64,000 bases of DNA from Chrysoperla carnea (taxonomy: Eukaryota; Arthropoda; Insecta; Neuroptera; Chrysopidae), in the NCBI RefSeq assembly GCF_905475395.1, contig NC_058340.1, positions 56,212,181-56,276,180 of the forward strand. Reading direction: 5' to 3'. Numbering within the stretch: position 1 is the stretch's first letter; each line of letters begins with the position of its first letter. The notes under the pieces were generated by a model. That model searched no databases, was not told the origin of the DNA, and saw only the letters and a list, made by a program, of their open reading frames with translations. Positions 39,005 through 49,200 of the stretch are shown here, one piece after another. Made by a program: the position numbers and the translations under genes.

Positions 39005-39192
39005 CCCAAAATGTTCTTTCTGATCAAAAGCTCTCACAGCCACAAAATTTTTTAACTAGTAGTTTTCGAGCTACGAGCTATATAACTGTAATGTATGTGT
39101 AGCTTTGAAAGCCCGTAGCTCGAAAACTTCTGGTTAAAAAATTTTGTGGCTGTGAGAGCTTTTGATCAGAACGATCCGAAGAACATTTTCGG
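39005..39192. repeat. Strong palindrome (arms about 75 and 83 bp)
   Basis: Left arm 39005-39079 (GATCAAAAGCTCTCACAGCC and TTTTCGAGCTACGAGCT) is nearly exactly complementary to 39110-39192, with a loop of about 30 bp. Few mismatches suggest a young foldback insertion or active conversion. Confidence 0.82.
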
Positions 39193-39342
39193 TTTTTTTT
39201 TTTGAAATTTTTTACTTTCCCGGAGTGGTGCAACATGTCTAACCAACAAAATTTTTATTTTATATTCGAAAGATTAGACATCGATGTATATGCAAATTTA
39301 GTAGGTTTGTAGTCTATGTTAAGAATTACTCCTCATTTTCTT

Positions 39343-39358
39343 GGGGGGGGGGGGGGGT
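39343..39358 (+). repeat. Poly-G tract
   Basis: About 15 consecutive G residues, unusual in this AT-rich setting. Confidence 0.9.
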
Positions 39359-39710
39359 CCGCCCTTTTCACTCCCAGTTATATATATACATACATACGGT
39401 AAAACCGTTCATTTGACTGTAACTTGAAAAATATTTGATTGATTTTAATGAAACTAATACCAATAGTAGGTTTTATTACTTACAACTTTCGGTTAAAATT
39501 TTAGCAAAATCCGTTAAATAGTTCGGCCAAAATTTAAAATTTAGTGAATTGTTTAAAATGGCTGCCATTTTGTCCTACGGTTTTAAATTTTTTTTAAATT
39601 GTAGCATTTTTTATTATCTTTTGATTTTATAGTGTTGCATACGCGTAAAATGTCTCCTTGATCCATATTTTTGCGAAAACGGAAAATTTAACACTTTCTG
39701 AAAATGATTG

Positions 39711-39924
39711 TTTGGGGGATGTATGGACTGGCTTTGGAGGGTGTTTTTTGCTTTGGCTTCAGAAAACTATTTTTAAAAGAGGACTTTATTTGATATAACA
39801 TTTTATTTGGACCACTGTTTGGGGGATGTATGGAATGGCTTTGGGGGGTGTTTTTTGCTTTGGCTTCAGAAAACTATTTTTAAAAGAGGACTATATTTGA
39901 TATAACATTTTATTTGGACCACTG
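39711..39924 (+). repeat. Tandem duplication, 107-bp unit x 2
   Basis: Two head-to-tail units (39711-39817 and 39818-39924) start TTTGGGGGATGTATGGA and end TTATTTGGACCACTG. They differ at only a few positions, so the duplication is recent. No coding capacity. Confidence 0.9.
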
Positions 39925-42014
39925 TGTATACAATGAATTTCCATGCTTGGTATAATGTAATATTTATTATCATTTTTATTTTTCTATATTACTGAATATA
40001 TACCATTATTTAATATTTGTTTCTCTCTACAAATTTTGATTCTATAAAACAGAATACAAATCTTAAGTTTTAATAAGTTTAAGTTATTGGCGCTTTTTCA
40101 AGATCAAATTTTTGTTAAACGGCCAGATCTGGGATATATAATAAGAATTTACGGGGTTTAAACTAATATATATATCCTTCTGGACTTGGCGCTCTTTGCA
40201 TAGAGGCCGTTATGCAAACAGTTGAATTTCGATACATTTATAAAAAATTTTGCAACCCAAAAAGCAAGAAAAGTGTGTTTCATTCGCTTCTAATGTAAAC
40301 GAATCAGAATGTGAATGATAATCAATTATTTAATATTTTTTGTTTTATTGATCTTAGGTTCGAATTAAACAGTTGATGCCAAATATTAAGAGGACTTTTA
40401 CACCTTTATTTTAGTAAGAAACTAAATATCTTGCCTCCACCTCTGGCAAGATAACAATAGGAAGAAGTAGATTTATAATTTACTTAAACAAATTAAATTT
40501 TGAATTTCGTTTTTAAAACGAGTTTTCAGAACGTACTTGCGTAGATAGATCTATGTAACAGTTCTGAATTGTTTAATGTCTTAATACCTTGAAAATTGAC
40601 ACAAGTTGTTCTATCGTTTTTGACTTTTTGATTTGATACACAAATTCTAAAATCTAACAACTATTACAAATTGAGAATTTGTGTGAAATTAAAAAATTAT
40701 CAAACAATTACAGGAAGGAAATAATATTATAAATGATATAAATAGTTTAATAGCCAAATGTAATTAATTTGTAGTAAATGAGGAGTTCCACATAATTAAA
40801 GCTTCGATATCAATATTTACTATTCAATCAAAAATAATCCTTGAATTTTAGTCAATAAATTCTTTCATTATAAATGCAGGTAATAATAGAGCTGTTTAAA
40901 ACCGGAGTTGATAATACAAAAATGTATGAGTTGGTTTTTTTTCTTTTTCTGTTGATTAAAATACCTAAGTCATCAAACTAATAAATAATAGTAGTGAGAA
41001 AATTCATCTTGGCTTTGGTCTTGCAAAAATTGCAAATGGTAGCAGGATCAAGACAAGACTTGACGAAGACTATGTTTGCGAACTCTTACTGGCTGAAAAA
41101 ATTTACTTAATAAAACTAAAAACTATCACAGACAAAAAGGCAACTATTTCTATACATAATACGCCGCCATTTTAACGTTGAGTTTCAGTTTTTGTCGCAT
41201 AATACAAATCGAGATATGAAGTTCGTCCCCTCTCCATTCGGAGTGGTGTAAAAATGACTTCCAACGATTAAGATATAGACTTCTGTCTCTTGTTTTGAAA
41301 TAGTTAATATTATGAAATCCATACGCAAAAGCGACTACTTTTGTATATCTTAAATGACCAAAAAGAAAAATCCCCTAATCGAAATTTGCTTACTCAATAC
41401 CTGCGAGCTACCACTTTATAAAAAAAATATAATCGAATTGATTTCTATTACAGATTCAAGGTTTATTTTGAATAAAAACCTACACAATCAAAATAGTGGG
41501 CGATTCATTTAAATCACCTACAATTATTATTATTGAAAAAAGAAATTTTTGTCCTTAGTAAGGTATATATATATTTAAATTAGCCATGATTAAATTGATT
41601 TCTAATTCAAGCGAGAATTATTTATTTCATATTACACCAGTTATGATTTATTTGTTCAATGATAATTAAATTATTTACGAAATGCATGTCACATTTATTA
41701 TATGACATTTAGCAATAAGCCTGTCTATCAAATTTTCTGCATTCATTAGAAAGAAGTTTACATAAAATACAAAAATCTAACTAAAATTTATCATTGAAAA
41801 TTATTAATCTATTAGTTTACAATTTATGCAATACACATTACATTATTGTATTAGCTATTACATATATTATCCTTAGTGATATTTGTAAAGTCATTTCAGT
41901 AACAAGTGTACATAGTATCAAACATGAATTCGAAAATTTGTCTTTTTGACTAAAGCATAATATAATTTCTGTTCATAATGTCATTAACTCACTGTTTTAC
42001 ATTAATTTTTGATC
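39925..42014. other. 2.1-kb gene-free stretch
   Basis: AT-rich DNA with no recognised gene or RNA. It lies upstream of the Atp23 gene and may contain distal regulatory DNA, but nothing specific is visible. Confidence 0.4.
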
Positions 42015-42205
42015 TCACGTTTGCCAATAAACATGAGATCTGAGGCATTCTTTACTTGCTTGCGAGGTGTGCATACTATTTTCTCCTCGACGGAGGCGGA
42101 AAGTGCCGCTTTTCGCCAGGAGGGGAGAAATTTGTATATTACACATCTAAGGAGCAAAAGTAAAGAATGTCTTAGATCTCATATGTGCATTGTTACACAA
42201 ACATG
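42015..42205. repeat. Hairpin MITE upstream of Atp23
   Basis: ACATGAGATCTGAGGCATTC (from 42031) and the mirrored GAATGTCTTAGATCTCATAT (from 42164) form arms of about 50 bp. The centre is a second, GC-richer palindromic part (CTCCTCGACGGAGGCGGAAA). The 65-codon ORF here is inside the element. Related GC-richer sequence follows at 42235-42310 and recurs reversed at 8195-8285. Confidence 0.7.
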
Positions 42206-42557
42206 ATAACAAAAACTTTCTGTACTTGATCCAGTGGTGCGTATCCTATTTTTCTGCTCGATGGAGGCGAAAAGCTACAACTACGTTTAGCATAGTGGGG
42301 TGAATGCTTTTCCGCCCGGAGGGAAGAAAATATACTATCTTTAATATTAAGTGTATATGGAGGACGTGTGAGAATTGCACATAATAAAATTTTTTTTAAA
42401 TATATTACAGTTATCGCTTTTATCAGTGGTACATGCAGTGATTATAATAAAACCACAGATGGCGATATCTTTAAGGAATTTATCGGTAAAAAAGGTTTGA
42501 ACCTCAAAATCTAAATTTTTTTTATATAACCTTTTATTTATTTTATCCAATATATAA

Positions 42558-42569
42558 ATGAATGAATAA
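42558..42569 (+). promoter_or_regulatory. Minimal uORF overlapping the Atp23 start
   Basis: ATG AAT GAA TAA begins 4 nt before the annotated Atp23 ATG in another frame and stops 1 nt before Met4 (42571). If the transcript starts upstream, scanning ribosomes would meet this ATG first. Met4 is then the better-placed reinitiation site. Whether it is used is unknown. Confidence 0.4.
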
Positions 42570-43347
42570 AATGAATAAAGAAAAAGAAGAACCATCACAT
42601 AACTCAAATACACCTGTGGATGTAGATCATGTATTAACAGATGAAACAGCGAAACAATGGGGCTATGATCTCTATCCCGAACGTCGTGGTAACAAATATA
42701 AAGCAAGTTGGGGTGAAATTTTAACTGGTGCCGGTGGACATGAACACATAGACCGTGTAAAATGTGAACGAAACGTATATTCATGTGTGAAAAATAGTCC
42801 AATAATCAAATTAATGATGGGAGCCTTAAAGAATTCTGGCTGTCCCATTGATATTCGACGGCATATATCATGTGAAGTATGCGATATATCTGTAACTGGT
42901 GGATACGATCCTCTCATGAATCAAATTGTTGTTTGCCAAAATGTTGCAAAAAGTGAAGGAATGACTCAAGGTGTCTTAATGCACGAAATGATTCATATGT
43001 TTGATTATTGTAACAATAAAGTAGACTTTACAAATATTGATCATTTAGCTTGTACAGAAATCCGTGCAGCGAATTTAGCACATTGTAGTTTTATGAGTGC
43101 TTGGATGCAAGGTGATGCATCATTAATAAATATTAGAGCACAACATCAAAATTGTGTAAAAACGAAAGCATTAGCCAGTGTATTAGCTGTAAGAAAAGTG
43201 ACGAAAGATGAAGCGATTGCAGCTGTTGAACGAGTGTTTCCTAAATGTTATGCAGATCTAGAACCTGTTGGACGACGAATACGTAGAGGATCATTAGATA
43301 TGCATAAAGCATACTTAGAAGGATATTTATATGGCTATGATCTTTAG
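42562..43347 (+). CDS. Atp23: Mitochondrial inner membrane protease ATP23 homologue
   Basis: A 261-residue single-exon protein of the M76 metallopeptidase family (Atp23/XRCC6BP1). In yeast the family member processes the Atp6 precursor and assists F1Fo-ATP synthase assembly in the mitochondrial intermembrane space. The zinc motif HEMIH is at residues 141-145 with catalytic Glu142, followed by Asp148 in the HExxHxxD pattern. Family blocks are in order: SCEVC (103-107), QIVVCQN (121-127), HLACTEIRAANL (161-172) and the C-terminal cysteines (198, 229). Length is close to the human protein. An in-frame TGA directly precedes 42562, so the start is 42562 or Met4 at 42571, unless an upstream exon exists. 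The residue 20-70 region is not conserved as far as I can tell. Two AATAAA signals follow within 100 bp. The lack of introns is notable beside Top2 but not proof of retroposition. Confidence 0.93.
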   Translation: MNKMNKEKEEPSHNSNTPVDVDHVLTDETAKQWGYDLYPERRGNKYKASWGEILTGAGGHEHIDRVKCERNVYSCVKNSPIIKLMMGALKNSGCPIDIRRHISCEVCDISVTGGYDPLMNQIVVCQNVAKSEGMTQGVLMHEMIHMFDYCNNKVDFTNIDHLACTEIRAANLAHCSFMSAWMQGDASLINIRAQHQNCVKTKALASVLAVRKVTKDEAIAAVERVFPKCYADLEPVGRRIRRGSLDMHKAYLEGYLYGYDL

Positions 43348-43421
43348 TACTTGTAACAAAAATGATAATTCCTAGAATATGATACTTCATTACTTTGTCT
43401 CGTAAAAGTAAATAACGGTAA

Positions 43422-43438
43422 AATAAATTTTGAATAAA
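43422..43438 (+). terminator. Atp23 polyadenylation signals
   Basis: Two AATAAA hexamers at 43422-43427 and 43433-43438, 75-91 bp after the Atp23 stop codon, followed by GT-rich sequence (GGTGATATTTTTTT). Confidence 0.6.
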
Positions 43439-43688
43439 CAATTGAAATTGGATAGCCCACTCTGGTGATATTTTTTTAAGCATCTTAGTTCAGACCTAGA
43501 TTGAGCCGTTCAAAAAATGGTCATCCTTTGTTAATTGAATTGTATAGAAAATTGTAATTTATTGTTGTTTAATTATTGTAAATATTTCTTTTTAATAATA
43601 CATAAAAAAATAAAATATGTTTTTCTTTTATTTTTTTGACCGGTGAAATTATCGATTCGCTCAACATTCGATTTAGTGCGCCTTAAGG

Positions 43689-43976
43689 CATGCATGGGCA
43701 AACGTGGCTTAGGGAAGACACTCATACTTCTGTATTTAAAATACGAGTAAGACACTGACAACCAAAAATACAAGTAAGACAGAGACACAACATTTTTTTT
43801 CTACCTATCTCATTATAATTAGAGAAACTGAGATAGGTAGAAGATTCGTATACCCGTCTCGCTTCCTCCTCTATGAGCAATGCGGTCTTGAGTAAAGGGA
43901 CATACAATTAAGTTTATGGCACCCAATAAAGTTATAACAATGGTGACTTTGGCTTAAAATAACTCGCCCATGCCTG
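43689..43976. mobile_element. 288-bp hAT MITE with 8-bp target duplication
   Basis: Ends CATGCATGGGCAAACG and GCCCATGCCTG are inverted, of the CAG.CATGGGC type seen in hAT elements. Flanks CCTTAAGG (43681-43688) and CCTTAAGA (43977-43984) agree at 7 of 8, the length expected for hAT insertion. No transposase. The minus-strand ORFs at 43573-43788 and 43722-43907 overlap this element. It lies about 340 bp beyond the Atp23 stop. Confidence 0.82.
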
Positions 43977-44180
43977 CCTTAAGATATTGCCAGTATAGTA
44001 TTTGCAGTTCCTATTCTAAAACTATGGCAACATTTTTTTCGACAGAATTTAATAGGGCTTACTATTAAATACCAAAGTTTCAGAAATTTTCACCGTTTAA
44101 AACACGAGATAATTATGCCTAAGTTCCCAATTTTTTGATTCGTCAAAATTAATATCTAGAAAACAAAACAACAGGTGATT
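43977..44180 (-). repeat. Family G fragment
   Basis: Matches the reverse complement of the right part of 27223-27718 (TAGTATTTGCAGTTCCTA, TTTTTTTCGACAGAATTTAA, TTTCACCGTTTAAAACACGA). The hAT MITE at 43689-43976 sits at its left edge. Confidence 0.65.
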
Positions 44181-45631
44181 TTATTTCAAAATTATAATCG
44201 TAACTCTCGATTTAATTATTTCGAAAACAGTTTTTGGGAAAAATAAGATAACTTTTTTTATGGTAAAGATCCACGCATAAATTACATTGAAAAATACTTT
44301 CTATAGTAAATTAATTTTGAACATGTTTACGAGAGGAACAGAAATTGTAATGACCGCGGTCTGATCAACACATTTATTTCAAAAGGTCTCTTAATTAAAT
44401 GTTCATTTTTCAAAAGCTCAAGGTGACTTCGAATAGTTGTTCAATAGAGAAGTTTCGTTAATTTTTTTTAACCACAAATTCATATATATATATATAAATG
44501 AAAGAATAATTCATCTACAGTATATTTAAGTAATTTTTTTCAAAATTAATAATTAAATTTTTGTATCAATTATTAATAAAAAATAGTTATATTTTTGAAT
44601 TAATAAAACGGTAGAGACGTATTAATCTCCGTTGAGCCAATGTTTCTATGGAAATTTGCGTTTTAATATAGTGAAAGCCAAATGAGAGATAAACCATTTA
44701 TCATTATTCATGTTTTTTTATCATTTATCGTGCGATGGCGATACGAAAGCGAAGTATTGACGTCACTGTGGTTTGAATTTATAGTTAAAAGAAAAAAAAA
44801 TAAATTAAAAAAACATGCAACTTCTCTATTGATCCTAATTTTACACCAATCCCAACCCCGATCATATTCAAATTTGAGGAAAAAATTGTATTTTCCATAG
44901 AAGATTGACTTCGAATAGTGTCTTACTTGATTATAATTCATATGAGGTATATATGTCAACAGGATAAAAAACGCTAAATGAGAAAGCTGCTCTTGTGGAA
45001 TCATTTACAGAATTTCTCATGTTGGAAAGTGGCAAAACAAATAAAAACAACAAATATGAAAATTAAAAGAATGTTTTATTTTTATTGATTATAAAAATTA
45101 ATTCTTAACTTTTATGTCCTTTATAAATATTTTATTTTGGAACAGAGAATAATTCCATTTCACAATTAAAAAATTTATCTACTACTAAACTAAAATTGCC
45201 AAAAAATTTAGATATTATACAATAAGTCGTGGGGAATTCATAAAATTATTTTATATTTAAAATTTTAAATAAAATATACTAAAAGTAAGTTCATTGCGCA
45301 TCATAAGGGCGTTTTGTACACGAATGTGATGATGATATGAGATTCTGGGACGTAAAACACTTTTAAAATAAATAATCACTGGTTTCTTTATTTGAAAGGG
45401 CTTAAAATTATTATTATAGAAAAACTGTTCAATATAACTCTAGCAACAATAAAAATTCGGTGATTTGACCATTTCCTTGGATAATAATAAACTGATTCAT
45501 AAAAAATTTTTGGATTCGATTTCGCACAGTGTGTGGTCATTTTTATTAAAAACTTCAAAACATGAAGTTCAACAAATTTACGTCCACTTTGATTTCATAT
45601 TGTACTTATCAATATTTTTTAATACTTATTT
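44181..45631. other. Convergent intergenic region between Atp23 and Top2
   Basis: The two genes converge here. No coding sequence recognised: the ORFs at 44682-44900 (+) and 44708-45004 (-) overlap on opposite strands without a domain. On the minus strand an AATAAA (plus positions 45542-45547) lies about 85 nt after the Top2 stop and is the nearest candidate polyadenylation signal. Further AATAAA copies occur downstream. Confidence 0.45.
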
Positions 45632-46254
45632 TCAATCTGAATTGGAATCAGAATCTAATGCATATTTAGCTACTGTTTTTCGTGCACGACCAGGTCGATT
45701 TATTACTGGTGATGCTTCTATTATATCTACATCAAACTCATCATCACTACTGTCTTTCTTTTTTGGTTTCCGGGGACGTGGGGCAGCTTTTTTCTTTTCT
45801 TTAGGTGGTGCTGTATCTTTTTCTGCTGTAAATAATTTTTTCTTTTTCTTAGGCGCAGGTTTTTTCGGAGCTTCATCATTTGAATCGTCATCAATTGATT
45901 GAATTGAAGCATCTGAATCTGAATCAATTTTCTTTTTAGGAGCACGTTTACGTTTTTCTGCTTTTTTCTCTTCAGAACTCTTGTCTTTCGAATTTGCATT
46001 ACTACCAACCAATGAATCAAATAATGATTCAGCTGATTCGTTATTCTTAGGAGGGGTTTCGCTACCGCTATCAGAATCTGCTGTTACTGTTTGTACTTGA
46101 TGTTCACTTGATATACCATGATTATCAACTAACATTTCATTTCCAGAATCATCAGAGAACTTATCATAATTATCTTCATCAAAATTATAATTTTTCACTT
46201 TCGTTGCCGCTCGTCGTGCTGTTGCAGGACGTGGGGGCGGAGGCGGATCATCAT
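45632..46254 (-). CDS. Top2: Top2 exon 16 (C-terminal tail and stop)
   Basis: Residues 1323-1529. Starts DDDPPPPPRPATARRAATKV, then long acidic/Ser-rich stretches with basic clusters (KKAEKRKRAPKKK) that look like nuclear localisation signals. It ends in an Asp/Ser run. The tail is the usual phosphorylation-rich region of the family. Acceptor TATAG|ATGATG. Confidence 0.94.
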
Positions 46255-49200
46255 CTATAACAATTTTTTTCTTTTTTAATTAAAGTGATATCCACGTGAG
46301 TATAATTGTGACTTTATGGTAGATTTCCAAAATTCAATATTCACGGAAACAACATAACTACTTTAAAAAAAAACTTTACTAATTTACAAATTAGGGGAAA
46401 GTGGTACAAAATGATTAAATCCATCTATTATATTAGTCGATAGATGGCTTCTACGTGATCAAATAAATTTTTAAAAGTCGTAAAATTGGTGTGACGTTAT
46501 TTATGGATGGAATTTAAAAAATTTAAATTAAATCAAACCAAACTAGGTCACAAAATTTCCTGACGCTCTAACGGATCGAATACCGAAAACCGCATTCAAA
46601 TCCGACTTACTGCTCAAATTTCCCGAACTTTATTCCTTCGTTTCTTCATCTATAATATTTATGATAGTAAAAAAATGCAAAATTATTAATTTAATAAAGA
46701 ACGTACCATCATCTTTTTTCTTAAAGGTAAGAGTTGTTTGTTTTAAACCATCTTTAGGTTTAGCAGTTCGACCCTTCTTAGGTTTCTCTCCAATATCCGT
46801 AATTTCAGTACTTGCTCCCTTGGCTAGTTTTGAGGCTAATGTTTTTTTAGAATTTTTCTCCACTAATTTATCCAACTCATCAACATTATCAGGCTGAAAA
46901 AACGAAACATAATTTACATTAATTAATAATTAATTCTAACTCTCACATATTAGATTATTAATGAACATATTGAGAATCCTCCAAATAAATAAAATCCTAA
47001 ACAAAATTGGTGTTGAAAATTTTTGATTCCATTTACCATCAATCTTAAATTAATTATAAGAATTTACTCCACTAATTCATGAAAAGATTTACTTCATGAG
47101 AGAAGTCGTATCATTCGGCACTTCTCTGTTTCCTACTGATATACTTACATCCCCACACGTGTAAACTCAATAGATCTGAGTATATAAAAAGTTGAATAAT
47201 AGTTACATAAAAAAGACTTTCCTCATAAAAACTGCAAATAAAAAATACTTACATCTGATCCGGAAATATTCATTTGTTTTTTCGCTTTATTTTCCTTTCC
47301 TTTCGTCGCCGCGGCAAATTTCTTTAACATTTCTTCAGAAATTACAGGTTTAACACGTTCACCAATTGCACTTGGTAAAGTATCATCCAAATTAATTTTT
47401 TTCGATCCTTTACCCTAATAATGATAACAAATGTATTTATTAATATTTAATTTTCGTTACTTTATGGAAAAATACAATTTAACAAACAAAAAATTTTTCT
47501 AATTAAAAAAAAATATGTGCTATTTTTAAAAGAGCAATAACAATAAATTAATAAAAGTCGAATGTTTAATTTGTAAGAATATTCCATTATTTTTCTTTGG
47601 GTAAATATTTCACCAACTGTATACTCCATAAATCTATAATAATGCTTCTCGTCTCCACTTTAGTTGACGAATCATGTTCGAAATAATTCCCGTTAAAACT
47701 ATTTCAGATGTTTTCTTTATCTTGATTTTTATGAGCGTGTGTGTGGAAAAAACACAATTTCGCAGCTGAGAAGGATGTATTTTTTAATACATTCAAGGAT
47801 TTCATTAAAAATGAACGGATTTAAGGTTTTTGTTTTTTTATGATATAGTAACGAAACCCTTAAAACCAAAAGCAATGTGAAAACAAAGCGGTGAAACAAT
47901 GTTATCACACTTCACCCTTTGGAATGGTTAAGCTATTCAGAGAGGTGGACAATTCGGATATGCAATATTCATTCCATGCACTCAAAACAAAAATTATTTG
48001 GATGTTTAGAAGAAAACAAAAAAAAAATTAAACGAAAATGACTTGCATGTTTTTAAAATCTAAATAACACAATTCACACGCATCGATAATTCAAAATAAT
48101 GTACTAACCCTTCCACTACTTCCTGCGGCTAACTATCCGATAAAATCATAGAATTTATGAATAAAAAAATTATTTCGTTTAATATTAAAAAAATAAATAT
48201 AAGAATTATATAATTTATATTACCTTAGCACCCTTAAGTTTTTTAATTTCACCCTCTTCATCTTTACGTTCTTTTGCTTCAACTTTATTTAATTCTTCTG
48301 AAAATTTATCTAAATCAGCACGCCATAAATCTGACGGTGTTTTTGCTTTTAATACATTTAATTCATGTAATTTATTATCACGTTCTCTTAATAATTGATC
48401 CTTCTTTTCTTTAGTTAACATCCACATTGCCATTCCCAACAAATAATCGAAATTTTTAACACCTTCGGATCCTTGAAATTCTTTTTCTGAAAATATCAAC
48501 AAAATTTTATATTTAAAAATTTTTATAAACAATCAGTACAAGCGTTTACATAATGCGGTACTTTACAGGGCGTAAGCTTGATAAAAAAGGTAACTCTAGT
48601 AATACACAAAAGATGAATTCAGCATAAAAATCACAATAAATACATCTAGGCACTTGAAACCACAATGTTCAAATTTACGAAATAACTGTAGTGATGATAA
48701 TCTTGTAGAGAAACTCGTGATCAAAATCACACAACAACGCGGGGGCGATTATCTTTCCATTTTCAAGAATCGGTAAATCTCCAGAAATAGAAAAACGTTA
48801 TCAATAACCTCTAGACGAAGAAAGGAACAAAGAAGACAAAGAGGACCTCGGTTTTTGTGCTAAAGAGAACAAGGAATGTAAGAAATCATATTTTAAGTCT
48901 CTGCGAACAAATAGTGTTGCTAACTTCACACCAAGAGCACACGCGATTAGAGTTCATTGGTTCAAGATTTCATAAGAGTTCATTAAATTGTCAATATTCT
49001 ATAATATAATACATACATATAATTTTTACACGCTTCTATTATTCTTAAAAGCACGACAATACATAATAAAATTAATTTTTTGCGTCATTATTTCTTACTA
49101 GGTCGACCCGTGAGGGTCACCAAGAGCACACTTGCTCAGCTCCCGTAATTACCGTAACCCGTGGTTACCCTGAAAATGAAGGATGAATCATGGAATTTAA

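Noticed and set aside
42347-42802. 151-codon minus-strand ORF
   Set aside because: Antisense to the 5' part of Atp23; its opening is explained by the real gene's codon use.
45465-45902. 145-codon plus-strand ORF
   Set aside because: Antisense shadow of Top2 exon 16, whose Lys/Asp/Ser codons leave the opposite frame open as a Phe/Ser-rich reading.
45727-46020. 97-codon minus-strand ORF, lysine-rich
   Set aside because: Alternative frame within Top2 exon 16.
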